Below are positions 25,873-34,301 of a stretch of DNA of 64,000 nucleotides, one piece after another (the stretch's first letter is position 1; each line of letters starts with the position of its first letter). A model generated the notes under the pieces. The model did not search any database and had not been told where the DNA came from. It saw only the letters and a program-made list of their open reading frames with translations. The DNA is from Palsa-506 sp963786975. GTDB lineage: Bacteria > Actinomycetota > Actinomycetes > Streptosporangiales > Streptosporangiaceae. Position numbers and translations under genes: made by a program. The stretch lies in assembly GCA_963786975.1 (NCBI GenBank), contig CAWBBE010000011.1, positions 124,001 through 188,000 of the forward strand. Direction: 5' to 3'.

Positions 25873-26189
25873 TGACTAACCATTCGGCGGTACTCGCAGC
25901 GCTCGCCGACCCGACCCGGCGGGCGATCTTTGAGCGGCTGGCCCAGTCGCCGAGCCCGGTTGGCGAGCTGGCGCGGGAACTGCCGGTGAGCCGTCCCGCT
26001 GTCTCCCAGCACCTCAAGGTCCTCAAGTCGGCCGGACTGGTCACCGACCACGCGGCAGGCACGCGCCGCGTCTACTCCATCGACCCCGCGGGAATCGCCG
26101 CAATCCGCGATTACTTCGAGCAGTTCTGGCAGCAGGGCCTGGCCCGATTCCGCGCCGTTGCCAGCCACCCGATCCAGGAGGAGAAATGA
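25872..26189 (+). CDS. ArsR-family regulator (SRPBCC-associated type)
   Basis: 105 residues. The winged helix LAALADPTRRAIFERLAQSPSPVGELARELPVSRPAVSQHLKVLKSAGLV (split here) is typical. There are no metal-binding cysteines, as in the subgroup paired with AHSA1/SRPBCC proteins. There is no room for a ribosome site, so translation is probably leaderless. The stop overlaps the SRPBCC start by four bases (ATGA). Confidence 0.9.
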   Translation: MTNHSAVLAALADPTRRAIFERLAQSPSPVGELARELPVSRPAVSQHLKVLKSAGLVTDHAAGTRRVYSIDPAGIAAIRDYFEQFWQQGLARFRAVASHPIQEEK

Positions 26190-26659
26190 CCGCTACCCAG
26201 CAGCAAGCGACCGCCGTCACGACGACGATCGACGTCGAAGCGCCAATCGAGCACGCTTTCCGGGTCTTCACCGAAGGCATCGGCTCCTGGTGGAACCCCG
26301 AGCATCACATCCTCGAGGCCGAACTCGCCGAGATGGTGTTCGAGCCGCACGTGGGAGGCCACATCATCGACCGCGGCACCGACGGCAGCGAGTGCCGCTG
26401 GGCCCGGGTCCTCGCCTACGACCCACCCCGCCGGGTCTGCTTCAGCTGGGACATCAGCCTGCGCTGGCAGCTTGAGACCGACCCGGCCAAGACCAGCGAA
26501 GTCGAGGTCACTTTCACCCCCGACGGACCGGCACGCACCCGGGTGGTACTCACGCACCGGCACCTCGACCGTCACGGCGACGGCTGGGAGCCCATGCGTG
26601 ATGCTGTCGGCTCGGGCTGGAACCTGGCCCACTTCGCCGACATCGCCGCCCAGCGCTGA
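26186..26659 (+). CDS. SRPBCC/AHSA1-domain protein
   Basis: 157 residues of START/Bet v1-like fold: TTTIDVEAPIEHAFRVFTEGIGSWWNPEHHIL near the N terminus and WEPMRDAVGSGWNLAHFADIA at the C-terminal helix. Such proteins bind hydrophobic ligands and are regularly co-transcribed with an ArsR repressor, as here. The ligand is unknown. Confidence 0.85.
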   Translation: MTATQQQATAVTTTIDVEAPIEHAFRVFTEGIGSWWNPEHHILEAELAEMVFEPHVGGHIIDRGTDGSECRWARVLAYDPPRRVCFSWDISLRWQLETDPAKTSEVEVTFTPDGPARTRVVLTHRHLDRHGDGWEPMRDAVGSGWNLAHFADIAAQR

Positions 26660-26815
26660 GGCCGACGACATGGCGCAGCGGGCAGATACCTGCGCCCCGC
26701 AGGTGCGACCGGTGTGCCGTGGCGGTGATCAGGTAGCATCCCCGCAGCGCGCGGGAATGCGTGCGATCACCCGGGCACGTAGTCCCAGCCGGCGCTGTGG
26801 CCAGGCAGGCCGTTG

Positions 26816-27604
26816 TTACGGCAGGTCCGCGACGATGATCATCCGCTTGTGCCCGGCGGTGAGTGGCCGGGCGTCCGGTCCGTGGCCGGTCACCGCGGTG
26901 AATCCGGCGGCGAGCAGCCAGTCGCGTAGCTCGGGGAAGCCGAACAGCCGCTTGACGAAGCTGACCCGGCGGGCCTGATCACCGCGGATGATCGTCCGCT
27001 CCGCCTCGAACCGGCCGGTCAGCGCGTCCAGATGGTAGCGGTCGACGAGCATGTCGCCATTTTCCCGCGCGGCCACGATGCGTGATGGGGTATAGGACGC
27101 GAGGAAGCTGGTCAGGTTGTCCAGGTCCATGGCCAGCCGGCCGCCCGGTCGCAGGGCACGCACGATCCCGTCCAGGACGCCGCGATTGGCGGCGTCGTCG
27201 AAGTACCCGAACGCGGTGGACCAGTTGATGACCCGGTCGAAGCGTCCTGTCCACGGGATCTGGCGCATGTCGCCGGTCAGGTATTCGACGCTGACCCCGC
27301 TGGCCGCCGCATCAGCGCGGGCCCGGTCCAGGAAGACGGCCGAGGAGTCAAGGCCAGTGACCCGGCAGCCACGGGCAGCCAGGCGGTTGGCCAGATCCCC
27401 GTGCCCGCAGGCCAGATCCAGCACGCTCAGGCCCGGCCGCAGTTCCAGCAACCGCCAGGCCAGCTCCGCGGCAGCCGCACCGGGGGCGTCAGCACCAGGG
27501 ACGACAGGCCCGTGCGCGGCGAACTCGGTACGGCCGCCAGGCGCGGCAAAGAAGTACAGGTAATCCTCGTCGTACATCGATGCCGCGTCGAACAGGTCGC
27601 CCAT
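26816..27604 (-). CDS. Class I SAM-dependent methyltransferase
   Basis: 262 residues. Motif I VLDLACGHGDLANRLAARG (residues ~65-83), the acidic end of strand beta-2 VTGLDSS, and motif IV-like FDRVINWSTAFGYF identify a Rossmann-fold methyltransferase of the Methyltransf_25/11 type. The N-terminal YDEDYLYFFAAPGGRTEFAAHG segment is a lid. The acceptor is unknown. Confidence 0.85.
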   Translation of the reverse strand: MGDLFDAASMYDEDYLYFFAAPGGRTEFAAHGPVVPGADAPGAAAAELAWRLLELRPGLSVLDLACGHGDLANRLAARGCRVTGLDSSAVFLDRARADAAASGVSVEYLTGDMRQIPWTGRFDRVINWSTAFGYFDDAANRGVLDGIVRALRPGGRLAMDLDNLTSFLASYTPSRIVAARENGDMLVDRYHLDALTGRFEAERTIIRGDQARRVSFVKRLFGFPELRDWLLAAGFTAVTGHGPDARPLTAGHKRMIIVADLP

Positions 27605-27761
27605 GCGAGCGGACTATAGGGGTGATCATCGCTGGCGGCAATGAGATTACGGCGCGGGGACGGCAACGCGCCTGTGGTCATCACATCGGCCGTCCGCTCT
27701 CCGGCAGGCCTGCCCACGCCGTGCACCAGCCACCGTCATCCGTCCCTGGCCAGCGTCCAGG

Positions 27762-27843
27762 TCATGGCCGCTCAGGCTGGGAGTCGAGCCACTCCTCGAA
27801 CGCCGGGCCGGCCAGTGTGGCCTGCGGGCCGGGCAGCAGGGGT
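27762..27843 (-). pseudogene. Relic of an NmrA-like gene C terminus
   Basis: The minus strand reads LLPGPQATLAGPAFEEWLDS then QPERP and TGA. This matches the C-terminal end of the NmrA-like protein at 1595-2401 (LLPGPHAKLAGPTFEEWLAT, QPDSRSAA). No upstream coding region of the family remains, so this is a ~25-codon remnant of a paralogue. Confidence 0.6.
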
Positions 27844-27871
27844 TGTCGGAGGCGGCCGGTACGTTCCGGCC

Positions 27872-28180
27872 ATGGCCAATTTCGCGGTGAGACTCATCCA
27901 CGGGCCGCGCTGGGACGCCTCTTGTCAGATCCGGGACCAGCAGGCATGGGATGAGCACGCAGCGTTCATGGACGGGCTCGTCGATGCCGGGTTCGTCATC
28001 CTGGGCGGCCCAGTCGGCGATGGTGAGCAGACCCTGCACGTCGTCGAAGCCGCGGATGAGGGAGAGATCAGGGCACTTCTTGCCGGGGATCCCTGGGCTT
28101 CAGCCGGACTGCTCCGGATCGGCACGATAGAGCCCTGGGCGCTCTGGCTCGACAGCCGCCCGCAGAACTCAGCGCACTGA
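27872..28180 (+). CDS. YCII-like protein
   Basis: 102 residues. The sequence ANFAVRLIHGPRWD, then AWDEHAAFMDGLVDAGFVILGGPVGDGEQTLHVVEA and a closing RIGTIEPWALWLDSR, fits the dimeric ferredoxin-like YCII (DGPF-related) fold. Function is unknown. It is a single gene, convergent with the NDH-2 gene. Confidence 0.7.
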   Translation: MANFAVRLIHGPRWDASCQIRDQQAWDEHAAFMDGLVDAGFVILGGPVGDGEQTLHVVEAADEGEIRALLAGDPWASAGLLRIGTIEPWALWLDSRPQNSAH

Positions 28181-28265
28181 CCAAGCGGTGAGCGCCTGTC
28201 CTCGCGTGGCCACGAAACCAGCCGGTCGCGAAGTCCTGCTCCGAGGCCGGGGGGACGAGCAGCGG

Positions 28266-29495
28266 TCACCGGGCTAGCGGGTCCCAGCCGCGCAGGTGCT
28301 TGACGGACTGGCGGTACTCCCATTCAATGGCGTCTTTGAGCAGGTGGGCCAGCCGCCCGCCAGTGGTGATGCCGGCGATGTCGGCTACGCCGCGGCGGGT
28401 CCCCACCGAGACGACGAAGCCCTTGTCATGGAAGGTAAACGCCTCCAGCGGCCGGCCGCCCAGCTCCGCGTCCAGGTTGCGGGCCACGGTCTCGCCCTCC
28501 TCCAGCGCCACCTGCGCCAGCGGCGGCAGCACGTGCCCGGTGCGCGGATCGGTCACCGAGGCGAGGTCACCGGCGACATAGACCTCCGGGTGGTCCAGCA
28601 CGCGCAGGTGCTGGTCGACCTTGACGCGGCCGTTGTGGCCGATCGGCAAGCCCGAACCCACCACCAGGTCGGGCGCCTTCACCCCACCCGCCCAGACGAA
28701 CACCCCGCCCTCCACCAGCTGGCCGCCCTTGAGCCGGAAGCCCTCTTCGGTCGCGGCGGTGACCATCGCGTTAGTGCGGACCTGCACGCCCAGGTCAGAA
28801 AGGATCCTGGTGGCCTTGTCGATCAGCTCCGGCGAGGAGCCGGCCAGGATGGTGGGGCCAGCCTCGACCAGCAGCACGGCGGGCCGGCCGGGCGCCAGGC
28901 CGCGGCTGCTGGCCGCCTTGGGCAGCATCTCGGCCAGCTCGCCGGCCAGCTCGACCCCGGTGGCGCCGCCGCCGCCGACCACCACGGTCGCCAGGCGGCG
29001 CTGCCGCTCGGGGTCGGTGGCGGCTGCGGCGGCGTCGAGCGCCTTGCTGGCCGCCGCCCACACCTGCTCGGCGTCGCTGGCCGAGTACAGCGACAGGGTG
29101 CGCTGGGCCAGGCCGGGGATGGCGAAGTCGTTGGGCCGGCTGCCCAGCGCCAGCACCAGCCGCGTCCAGCCGATCGGCCCCGCCCCGGTGAGCACCCGCC
29201 GGCCGGGCAGGTCGAGACCACTGATATCGGTCTGGACGAAGCGGACCCGCTCGGCCAGCATGTCCTGCAGCGGGATCCGCACCGCGTCGGCGGCGCGGGT
29301 GCCGCCGGCGACCCGCGGCAGCTCGGTGAGCACCTGGTGGTAGTCGTGCCGGTCGACCAGGGTCAGCTCCACCACGGGGTTGCTGCGCAGCCTGGCCGTC
29401 AGGCGCAAGGCGACGTGCAACCCGGCGTAGCCCGCCCCGGCGACCACGATCCGGCCGCCCCTCCCGGCGGTGGATGCGCTCACGGTGTCCGACAT
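28266..29495 (-). CDS. ndh: Second type II NADH dehydrogenase (NDH-2-like)
   Basis: 409 residues. FAD motif IVVAGAGYAGLHVALRL is at ~residue 14; the NADH-binding motif VVVGGGGATGVELAGELAEML is at ~165 and the second FAD motif EVYVAGDLASV at ~290. The C-terminal amphipathic end HLLKDAIEWEYRQSVKHLRGWDPLAR is typical of the membrane-attached family. Sequence differs enough from the 2471-3841 protein to be a distinct paralogue. There is no other respiratory gene beside it. Confidence 0.9.
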   Translation of the reverse strand: MSDTVSASTAGRGGRIVVAGAGYAGLHVALRLTARLRSNPVVELTLVDRHDYHQVLTELPRVAGGTRAADAVRIPLQDMLAERVRFVQTDISGLDLPGRRVLTGAGPIGWTRLVLALGSRPNDFAIPGLAQRTLSLYSASDAEQVWAAASKALDAAAAATDPERQRRLATVVVGGGGATGVELAGELAEMLPKAASSRGLAPGRPAVLLVEAGPTILAGSSPELIDKATRILSDLGVQVRTNAMVTAATEEGFRLKGGQLVEGGVFVWAGGVKAPDLVVGSGLPIGHNGRVKVDQHLRVLDHPEVYVAGDLASVTDPRTGHVLPPLAQVALEEGETVARNLDAELGGRPLEAFTFHDKGFVVSVGTRRGVADIAGITTGGRLAHLLKDAIEWEYRQSVKHLRGWDPLAR

Positions 29496-29657
29496 CCTCA
29501 CCTTCCCTACCCTCCGCCTGGCGTTCCACGCCAGCCCCCCGCCCGGGCAGCGCCGAGGGGATCAGCTCGCCGATGACCCGCGGGTAAAGGCGCAACGCAA
29601 CAGTGCCGCACTGACCGACCTCACCGCGTGCCGCCCACGCCGGCTCCGGCTGGCCGC

Positions 29658-30656
29658 TCACGCCGCTGGCGCCACCTGGAGCTTGATGCCCTCGCCGCGG
29701 CGGACGCTGGCCAGCGCCTCGGGGAACTGATCAAGGGCAAAAGGCGGCCCCAGCAGCGGGCTGGTCTGGATGGTTCCCGCCGCCATCAGGTCGGCCGCCG
29801 CGCCGAAGCTATTCAGCACGGCCATCGACCCGAGCACGGTGATCTCGTCGTTGTAGATGCGGAACGGGGACAGCGCCACGCTGGCCTCCCCGCTGGCCAC
29901 GCCAAAGATCAGCAGCCGGCCGCCACGAGCGAGCGAGCCGAACGCGGCCTCGATCGCGGCCGGGACCCCGGTCGCGTCCACCGCCACGCCGAACGCGCCG
30001 TGATCGAGCGCGGAGACGTCCTCGGCGACGCTGACCGCGCCGACGGCCTTGGCCGCCGCCAGCCGGGCCGCCTTCCGGTCCACCACACTGACTGAACGGG
30101 CGCCCGCATCGTTGAGCAGCTGGAGCAGCAGCAGGCCCATGGTGCCCGCGCCAACCAGCAGCACGTCGTCGCCGAGAACCGGGCCGAGGCGGCGCAGGCC
30201 GTGCACGGCGCAGGACAGCGGCTCGATGAGCGCACCCTGGGCGTCGTCCACGCTGTCCGGGATGCGGTAGGCGTTCGCTGCGGGCACGGCGACGTATTCC
30301 GCGAACGCGCCGTTCACGGTATCCCCGATCGCGTTCCAGTTCGCGCACAGATTTCCGCGCCCGCCGCGGCACGCCGGGCAGTGCCCGCAGAATAGCGACG
30401 GATCCACGGCGACCCGCGCACCGGCCGGCCAGTCTCCGGAGACCCCGGCGCCGCGGGCCACGATCCGGCCGGCGAACTCGTGGCCGGGAACGATGGGATA
30501 CGGCGTGGGCGGGAACTCGCCGTCGGCGATGTGCACGTCAGTGCCGCAGATGCCGCAGATGCCCACCTGGATGACCAGCTCGCCGTGCTGCGGCGCCGGG
30601 TCGGGGGCCTCAGTGATCTTGAGCTGGCCGGGCGCCTCCCAGATAACGGCACGCAT
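29658..30656 (-). CDS. Zinc-dependent alcohol/polyol dehydrogenase (MDR family)
   Basis: 332 residues. Catalytic zinc ligands: Cys in ICGICGTDVH and the His/Glu of PGHEFAGRI. The structural zinc site is CGHCPACRGGRGNLC (four Cys), and the NAD(P) motif is LLVGAGTMGLLLLQLL. It is nearest to sorbitol/threonine dehydrogenase-like enzymes. GAGGGG lies seven bases before the ATG at 30656. It follows the ABC-transporter remnant by 68 bp and belongs with the SorC-controlled polyol or sugar locus. Confidence 0.85.
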   Translation of the reverse strand: MRAVIWEAPGQLKITEAPDPAPQHGELVIQVGICGICGTDVHIADGEFPPTPYPIVPGHEFAGRIVARGAGVSGDWPAGARVAVDPSLFCGHCPACRGGRGNLCANWNAIGDTVNGAFAEYVAVPAANAYRIPDSVDDAQGALIEPLSCAVHGLRRLGPVLGDDVLLVGAGTMGLLLLQLLNDAGARSVSVVDRKAARLAAAKAVGAVSVAEDVSALDHGAFGVAVDATGVPAAIEAAFGSLARGGRLLIFGVASGEASVALSPFRIYNDEITVLGSMAVLNSFGAAADLMAAGTIQTSPLLGPPFALDQFPEALASVRRGEGIKLQVAPAA

Positions 30657-30724
30657 CATGTCCCCTCAGAGCTGCCAGTCACAGCTGTCGTTCGCCGGGC
30701 CCGCCCCCGCCGCGGGCCGCTCGG

Positions 30725-31243
30725 TCATTCGCCCACCCGCAGGCCGGTGGCCGCATCGAACATGTGCAGGTGCGCGGTGTCCACGCCGACCTTGACTGTG
30801 TCACCGTGGCGGGGGTGATCCCGGCCGGACCGGACGATGACGCTGCTCGCCGCGTCGTCGGCTAGGTGACCGTAGATGTAGGAGTCGCTGCCCAGGTCCT
30901 CAACCAGCGCGACCTTGACCGTCAGCTCGCCGTCTCCGATCGTCAGGTGCTCGGGCCTGATCCCGATGATGAGCTTGTCGTGGCCCTGGGCGGCACGCAG
31001 CTGGGCGTCGGGCGGCCGGAGCGTGGCGGTGCCCAGGTGGATGCGCCGCTGCTTCGCGCCCGTGGCGCAGCCAGCCAGGGCGAGCGTCGCCCCGGCGGCG
31101 GACCCGGCCAGGAAGGCCCGGCGGCTGAGCGTGGACGCGGGGGAGGGGGCGCCCGTTAATCCGGCGTCTGGCTGTCGAGTCATCGTCACGTCCGTCATCC
31201 GGTTGACTGCGCTGTCCGTACTAGCCCTCGTCTCTGTGCTCAT
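30725..31243 (-). pseudogene. Chimeric remnant: solute-binding lipoprotein signal joined to ABC ATPase tail
   Basis: 172 residues in an open frame. The first ~60 (SRRAFLAGSAAGATLALAGC) are a Tat-type lipoprotein signal with lipobox, as on sugar-binding proteins. From ~residue 70, TATLRPPDAQLRAAQGHDKLIIGIRPEHL to DTAHLHMFDAATGLRVGE is the C-terminal TOBE region of a MalK/UgpC-type ATPase. The join deletes the rest of the binding protein, both permeases and the ATPase core. An exported protein with an ATPase regulatory domain makes no sense functionally, so it is read as a deletion product of a sugar ABC operon. Confidence 0.7.
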
Positions 31244-31244
31244 C

Positions 31245-31261
31245 TGAGCGTCAGACGCTCA
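31245..31261. promoter_or_regulatory. SorC operator candidate 1
   Basis: Perfect palindrome TGAGCGTC-A-GACGCTCA just upstream of the minus-strand sugar/polyol genes. The TGAGCG half-site recurs in a second palindrome at 31339-31352. Confidence 0.5.
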
Positions 31262-31338
31262 TACGATCACGCGATTACCCGACATTTTGAGTCGGTGCGT
31301 GGCTGAAGTCAAGAAAAACTGCCAAGATGAGTTCAGAT

Positions 31339-31352
31339 CGCTCAAATGAGCG
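31339..31352. promoter_or_regulatory. SorC operator candidate 2
   Basis: CGCTCA-AA-TGAGCG, 50 bp before the SorC-type start codon, sharing the TGAGCG half-site with the first palindrome. Confidence 0.45.
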
Positions 31353-31402
31353 GCACCAGGCCGGGCGTGCCGGGGCTGACTTAGCTGTGCTGGGGGGAAA
31401 CC

Positions 31403-32389
31403 ATGACAGGGCTGTCCGCGGAGCGGCCTTGGGAGATCGTTCTTGCTGCCCGGGTAGCCCGGGAGTTCTACATCGACGGCGTCTCGAAGATCGAGATCGC
31501 CGGCAGGCTGGGCATCAGCCGGTTCCGGGTGGCGCGACTGCTCGACTCAGCCCGCGAGGCGGGCATGGTACGCATCGAGATCGGGCTGCCCGGCGGAGCC
31601 CTGGACGCCGGGCTATCCGCCGAGCTCTGCTCCGCGTTCGGGCTGAAGTACGCCTTTGCCTTTGATTTTCATGACCAGGACGAGCTCGCGCTGCGCCGCC
31701 GCCTGAGTGAGGCGGCCGGCCAGGCGCTGACCGACATCATCACCCCCGGCGATGTCATCGGCCTGTCCTGGGCGCGGTCGCTGAGCGGGCTGGCCGCCAC
31801 GCTGACCCGGATGCCGCCCTGCCCGATCGTCCAGCTGACCGGTGCGGTCCCGCCGCCGGACGGCCGGGATCTGCTCGACCTGGTGCGCTCCGTGGCCCGG
31901 ATCGGCGGCGGTACCGCGCACGTCTTCTACGCACCGATGATCCTCGACGATGCCGAGACGGCCGCCGCCATCCGCAGGCAGGCTGACGTCGCCGACGCGC
32001 TGGCGCTGGCCTCGTCGGTGACGATCGCGATGGTCGCGATCGGCGCCTGGGCGCCCGCGCTGTCCACCATCTACGACGCGTGCAGCGCAGCGGAGCGGGC
32101 GGACATCGCCCGGCTCGGGGTGATCGCCGAAATGGCCGGGGTCTTCCTGGGGAAGGACGGGCGCCCGGTGCCGACCGGGCTGGACAGCCGCATGATCGTG
32201 ACCCCCGGGCGCGTGCTGGCCAAGATCCCGTCCGTCATCGCGGTCGCCTACGGGGTCTCCAAGAGCGCCGCGGTCCACGCGGCGATCCGCGGCGGGATGA
32301 TTCACGGCCTGGTCACGCACACCAGCATGGCCCGTGCCCTGCTCAGCAAGGCTCCGCTTGACGAACCTGATAACACGGGCTTATCATAG
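31403..32389 (+). CDS. SorC/DeoR-family sugar-binding regulator
   Basis: 328 residues. The N-terminal helix-turn-helix AREFYIDGVSKIEIAGRLGISRFRVARLLDSAREAGMVRIEI (split here) is typical, as is the sugar-binding domain with PGDVIGLSWARSLSGLAATL, VAIGAWAP and the C-terminal IAVAYGVSKSAAVHAAIRGGMIHGLVTH. These tetrameric regulators respond to phosphorylated sugars. It is divergent from the remnant ABC gene and the alcohol dehydrogenase, its probable targets. Confidence 0.9.
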   Translation: MTGLSAERPWEIVLAARVAREFYIDGVSKIEIAGRLGISRFRVARLLDSAREAGMVRIEIGLPGGALDAGLSAELCSAFGLKYAFAFDFHDQDELALRRRLSEAAGQALTDIITPGDVIGLSWARSLSGLAATLTRMPPCPIVQLTGAVPPPDGRDLLDLVRSVARIGGGTAHVFYAPMILDDAETAAAIRRQADVADALALASSVTIAMVAIGAWAPALSTIYDACSAAERADIARLGVIAEMAGVFLGKDGRPVPTGLDSRMIVTPGRVLAKIPSVIAVAYGVSKSAAVHAAIRGGMIHGLVTHTSMARALLSKAPLDEPDNTGLS

Positions 32390-32473
32390 TGATATCTATT
32401 TTTACCGGCCAGCGCCGCGCCGTGGCACGGATGGCAGGCTCCGCGGGCCGACGCAGGGACAAGGCGGACCGCC

Positions 32474-32575
32474 ATGATCGGCATTAACGGCCTGACTCGC
32501 CGGCTGGGGAGACGTCACGGCGGTGGACGGGCTGACGCTGACAGTCGCCGAGGGCCAGGTCCCCGGGTTGCCGCA
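32474..32575 (+). pseudogene. N-terminal relic of an ABC transporter ATPase
   Basis: MIGINGLTRRLG is followed, after a one-base shift, by DVTAVDGLTLTVAEGQVPGL. This is the standard opening of an ABC-2/drug-type ATPase up to just before its Walker A motif, and then it ends. It lies directly before the GT39 gene. Confidence 0.6.
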
Positions 32576-34069
32576 GTGACTGGCACCAGCCCGTTTAACC
32601 GCTGGGTGATCGGAACTGGCGGCATCGTTTTCGCCGTGCTGATGCTGCTTTCGCCGCGGTACGGCTTTCACCGCGACGAGCTGTACTTCCTGGCCAGCGC
32701 TCAGCACCTGCAGGCCAGCTACGTCGACCAGCCGGTGCTGACGCCGCTGCTGGCGTGGGTGTCACTGAAGCTGTTCGGCGTGTCGCTGCCCGGGCTGCGG
32801 GTGTGGCCCGCGCTCGCGGCGTGGGCCACGGTGGTGGTCGCCGGGCTGACCGCCCGCGAGTTCGGCGGCGGCCGGCGGGCGCAGCTGCTGGCCGCTATCG
32901 CGGTCGCCACGATGCCGGTCCTGCTCGGGGCGGATCACCTGGCCGGCCCGACAGCCTTCGACGTGCTGGCGTGGGCGGGCCTGGCGCTGATCGTCGCCCG
33001 GATCGGGCGGACCGGCGATACCCGCTGGTGGCTAGCCGGCGGACTGGTCCTCGGCCTCGGGCTGGCCAACAAGCACAGCACGGGCTTCTTCGCGGTCGCG
33101 CTGTTCGCCGGCGCCCTGCTGTCCGGCGGCCGGCGGCTGGTCTGGAACCGCTGGTTCGCGGCGGGCGCCGCGATCGCGGCGGCATTTACCATTCCCGACA
33201 TCTGGTGGCAGGCGCAGCATCAATGGGCGACGATCGCCATGACCCGCGTGCTCAACGAGGAGAACGGCGGCCTGGGCAACATCGGCAGCTGGGTGATCGG
33301 CCAGCTGCTCATGACGGCCCTGGCCATGGTGTGGGTCTGGGTGGCCGGGCTGCGCCTGCTATCGCGGTCCGGGCGGCCGCTGTGGCGGGCGCTGGCATGG
33401 GCGTACGGGCTGCTGTTCGTATTCTTCGCGCTCACCACCGGCGCGAAGATCTACTACCTGGCCGGGGCGTACATCTACCTGCTCGCCGCCGGTGCTGTCG
33501 CGATCGACGGGTGGCTGGCGGGCCAGCCGGGCCGGCTCCGCAACCTGCTGCTAGCCACCGCCGTGACCACCGCGGCAACGCTGCCGCTTGTCCTGCCGGT
33601 GCTGCCGGCCGCCGACATCGGCCGGACCGAGAACGTGAACGCGGAACTGGCCGAGTCCATCGGCTGGCCCCAGCTCGTCAGCACCGTCCGCACGGTCTGG
33701 ACCTCCCTGCCGCCCCGGCAGCGAGCCAGCGCGGTGATCTTCGCCTCCAACTACGGCGAGGCTAGCGCCATCAACGAGCTGGGCCGGGGAACCGGCCTGC
33801 CGGAAGCCGTCAGCGGGCACAACAGCTACTGGTGGTGGGGACCGGGCAACCCCCGCGCCACTACCGTGCTGGCCGTCATGCCCGGACCCGTCGACGGTAC
33901 CGGGGACGCCGCCTACCTGGGGCGGTTCTTCACCAGCGTGCGAGCCGTGGCCACGCTGTCCAACCCGTACGGCATCCGCAACCAGGAATGGGGCGGACAT
34001 GTCTACCTGTGCACCGGCCCCCGCCACCCCTGGGGCCAGATGTGGCCACGGCTGCGGAGCTACAGCTGA
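32576..34069 (+). CDS. GT39/PMT-type integral membrane glycosyltransferase
   Basis: About 497 residues with ten or more hydrophobic segments. YGFHRDELYFLASAQHLQASYVDQPVLTPLLAW (split here) holds the conserved acidic residues of the first extracytoplasmic loop of protein O-mannosyltransferase/ArnT-like enzymes. Family members use polyprenyl-phosphate sugars. The GTG at 32576 is preferred because the upstream part of the frame overlaps the ABC relic and has unnatural composition. It stands alone, so the acceptor is unknown. Confidence 0.8.
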   Translation: MTGTSPFNRWVIGTGGIVFAVLMLLSPRYGFHRDELYFLASAQHLQASYVDQPVLTPLLAWVSLKLFGVSLPGLRVWPALAAWATVVVAGLTAREFGGGRRAQLLAAIAVATMPVLLGADHLAGPTAFDVLAWAGLALIVARIGRTGDTRWWLAGGLVLGLGLANKHSTGFFAVALFAGALLSGGRRLVWNRWFAAGAAIAAAFTIPDIWWQAQHQWATIAMTRVLNEENGGLGNIGSWVIGQLLMTALAMVWVWVAGLRLLSRSGRPLWRALAWAYGLLFVFFALTTGAKIYYLAGAYIYLLAAGAVAIDGWLAGQPGRLRNLLLATAVTTAATLPLVLPVLPAADIGRTENVNAELAESIGWPQLVSTVRTVWTSLPPRQRASAVIFASNYGEASAINELGRGTGLPEAVSGHNSYWWWGPGNPRATTVLAVMPGPVDGTGDAAYLGRFFTSVRAVATLSNPYGIRNQEWGGHVYLCTGPRHPWGQMWPRLRSYS

Positions 34070-34301
34070 CAGCGCAGCACTGCCATCGCCGAACCTCGCG
34101 GCCGAGGGCCGGCCCGGACCAGGCCGCCCGCCACCGCCTGACAGTCCGGCGGGCTGCATCGTCGTACCGCTGACAAGAACACCATCCAGCAGGCAACAGG
34201 GAGGAAGCCGTGAACTCCGCCCCGCCGCACGCTGGCCGCCAGGTCCCCGCCCTGAGCAGTGATAACCACCCGAATGTTCATGCCGACCCAGGAGAAGCCG
34301 C

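Noticed and set aside
28296..29576. Plus-strand open frame opposite the second NDH-2 gene
   Set aside because: Complementary shadow of a gene with intact FAD and NADH motifs on the other strand.
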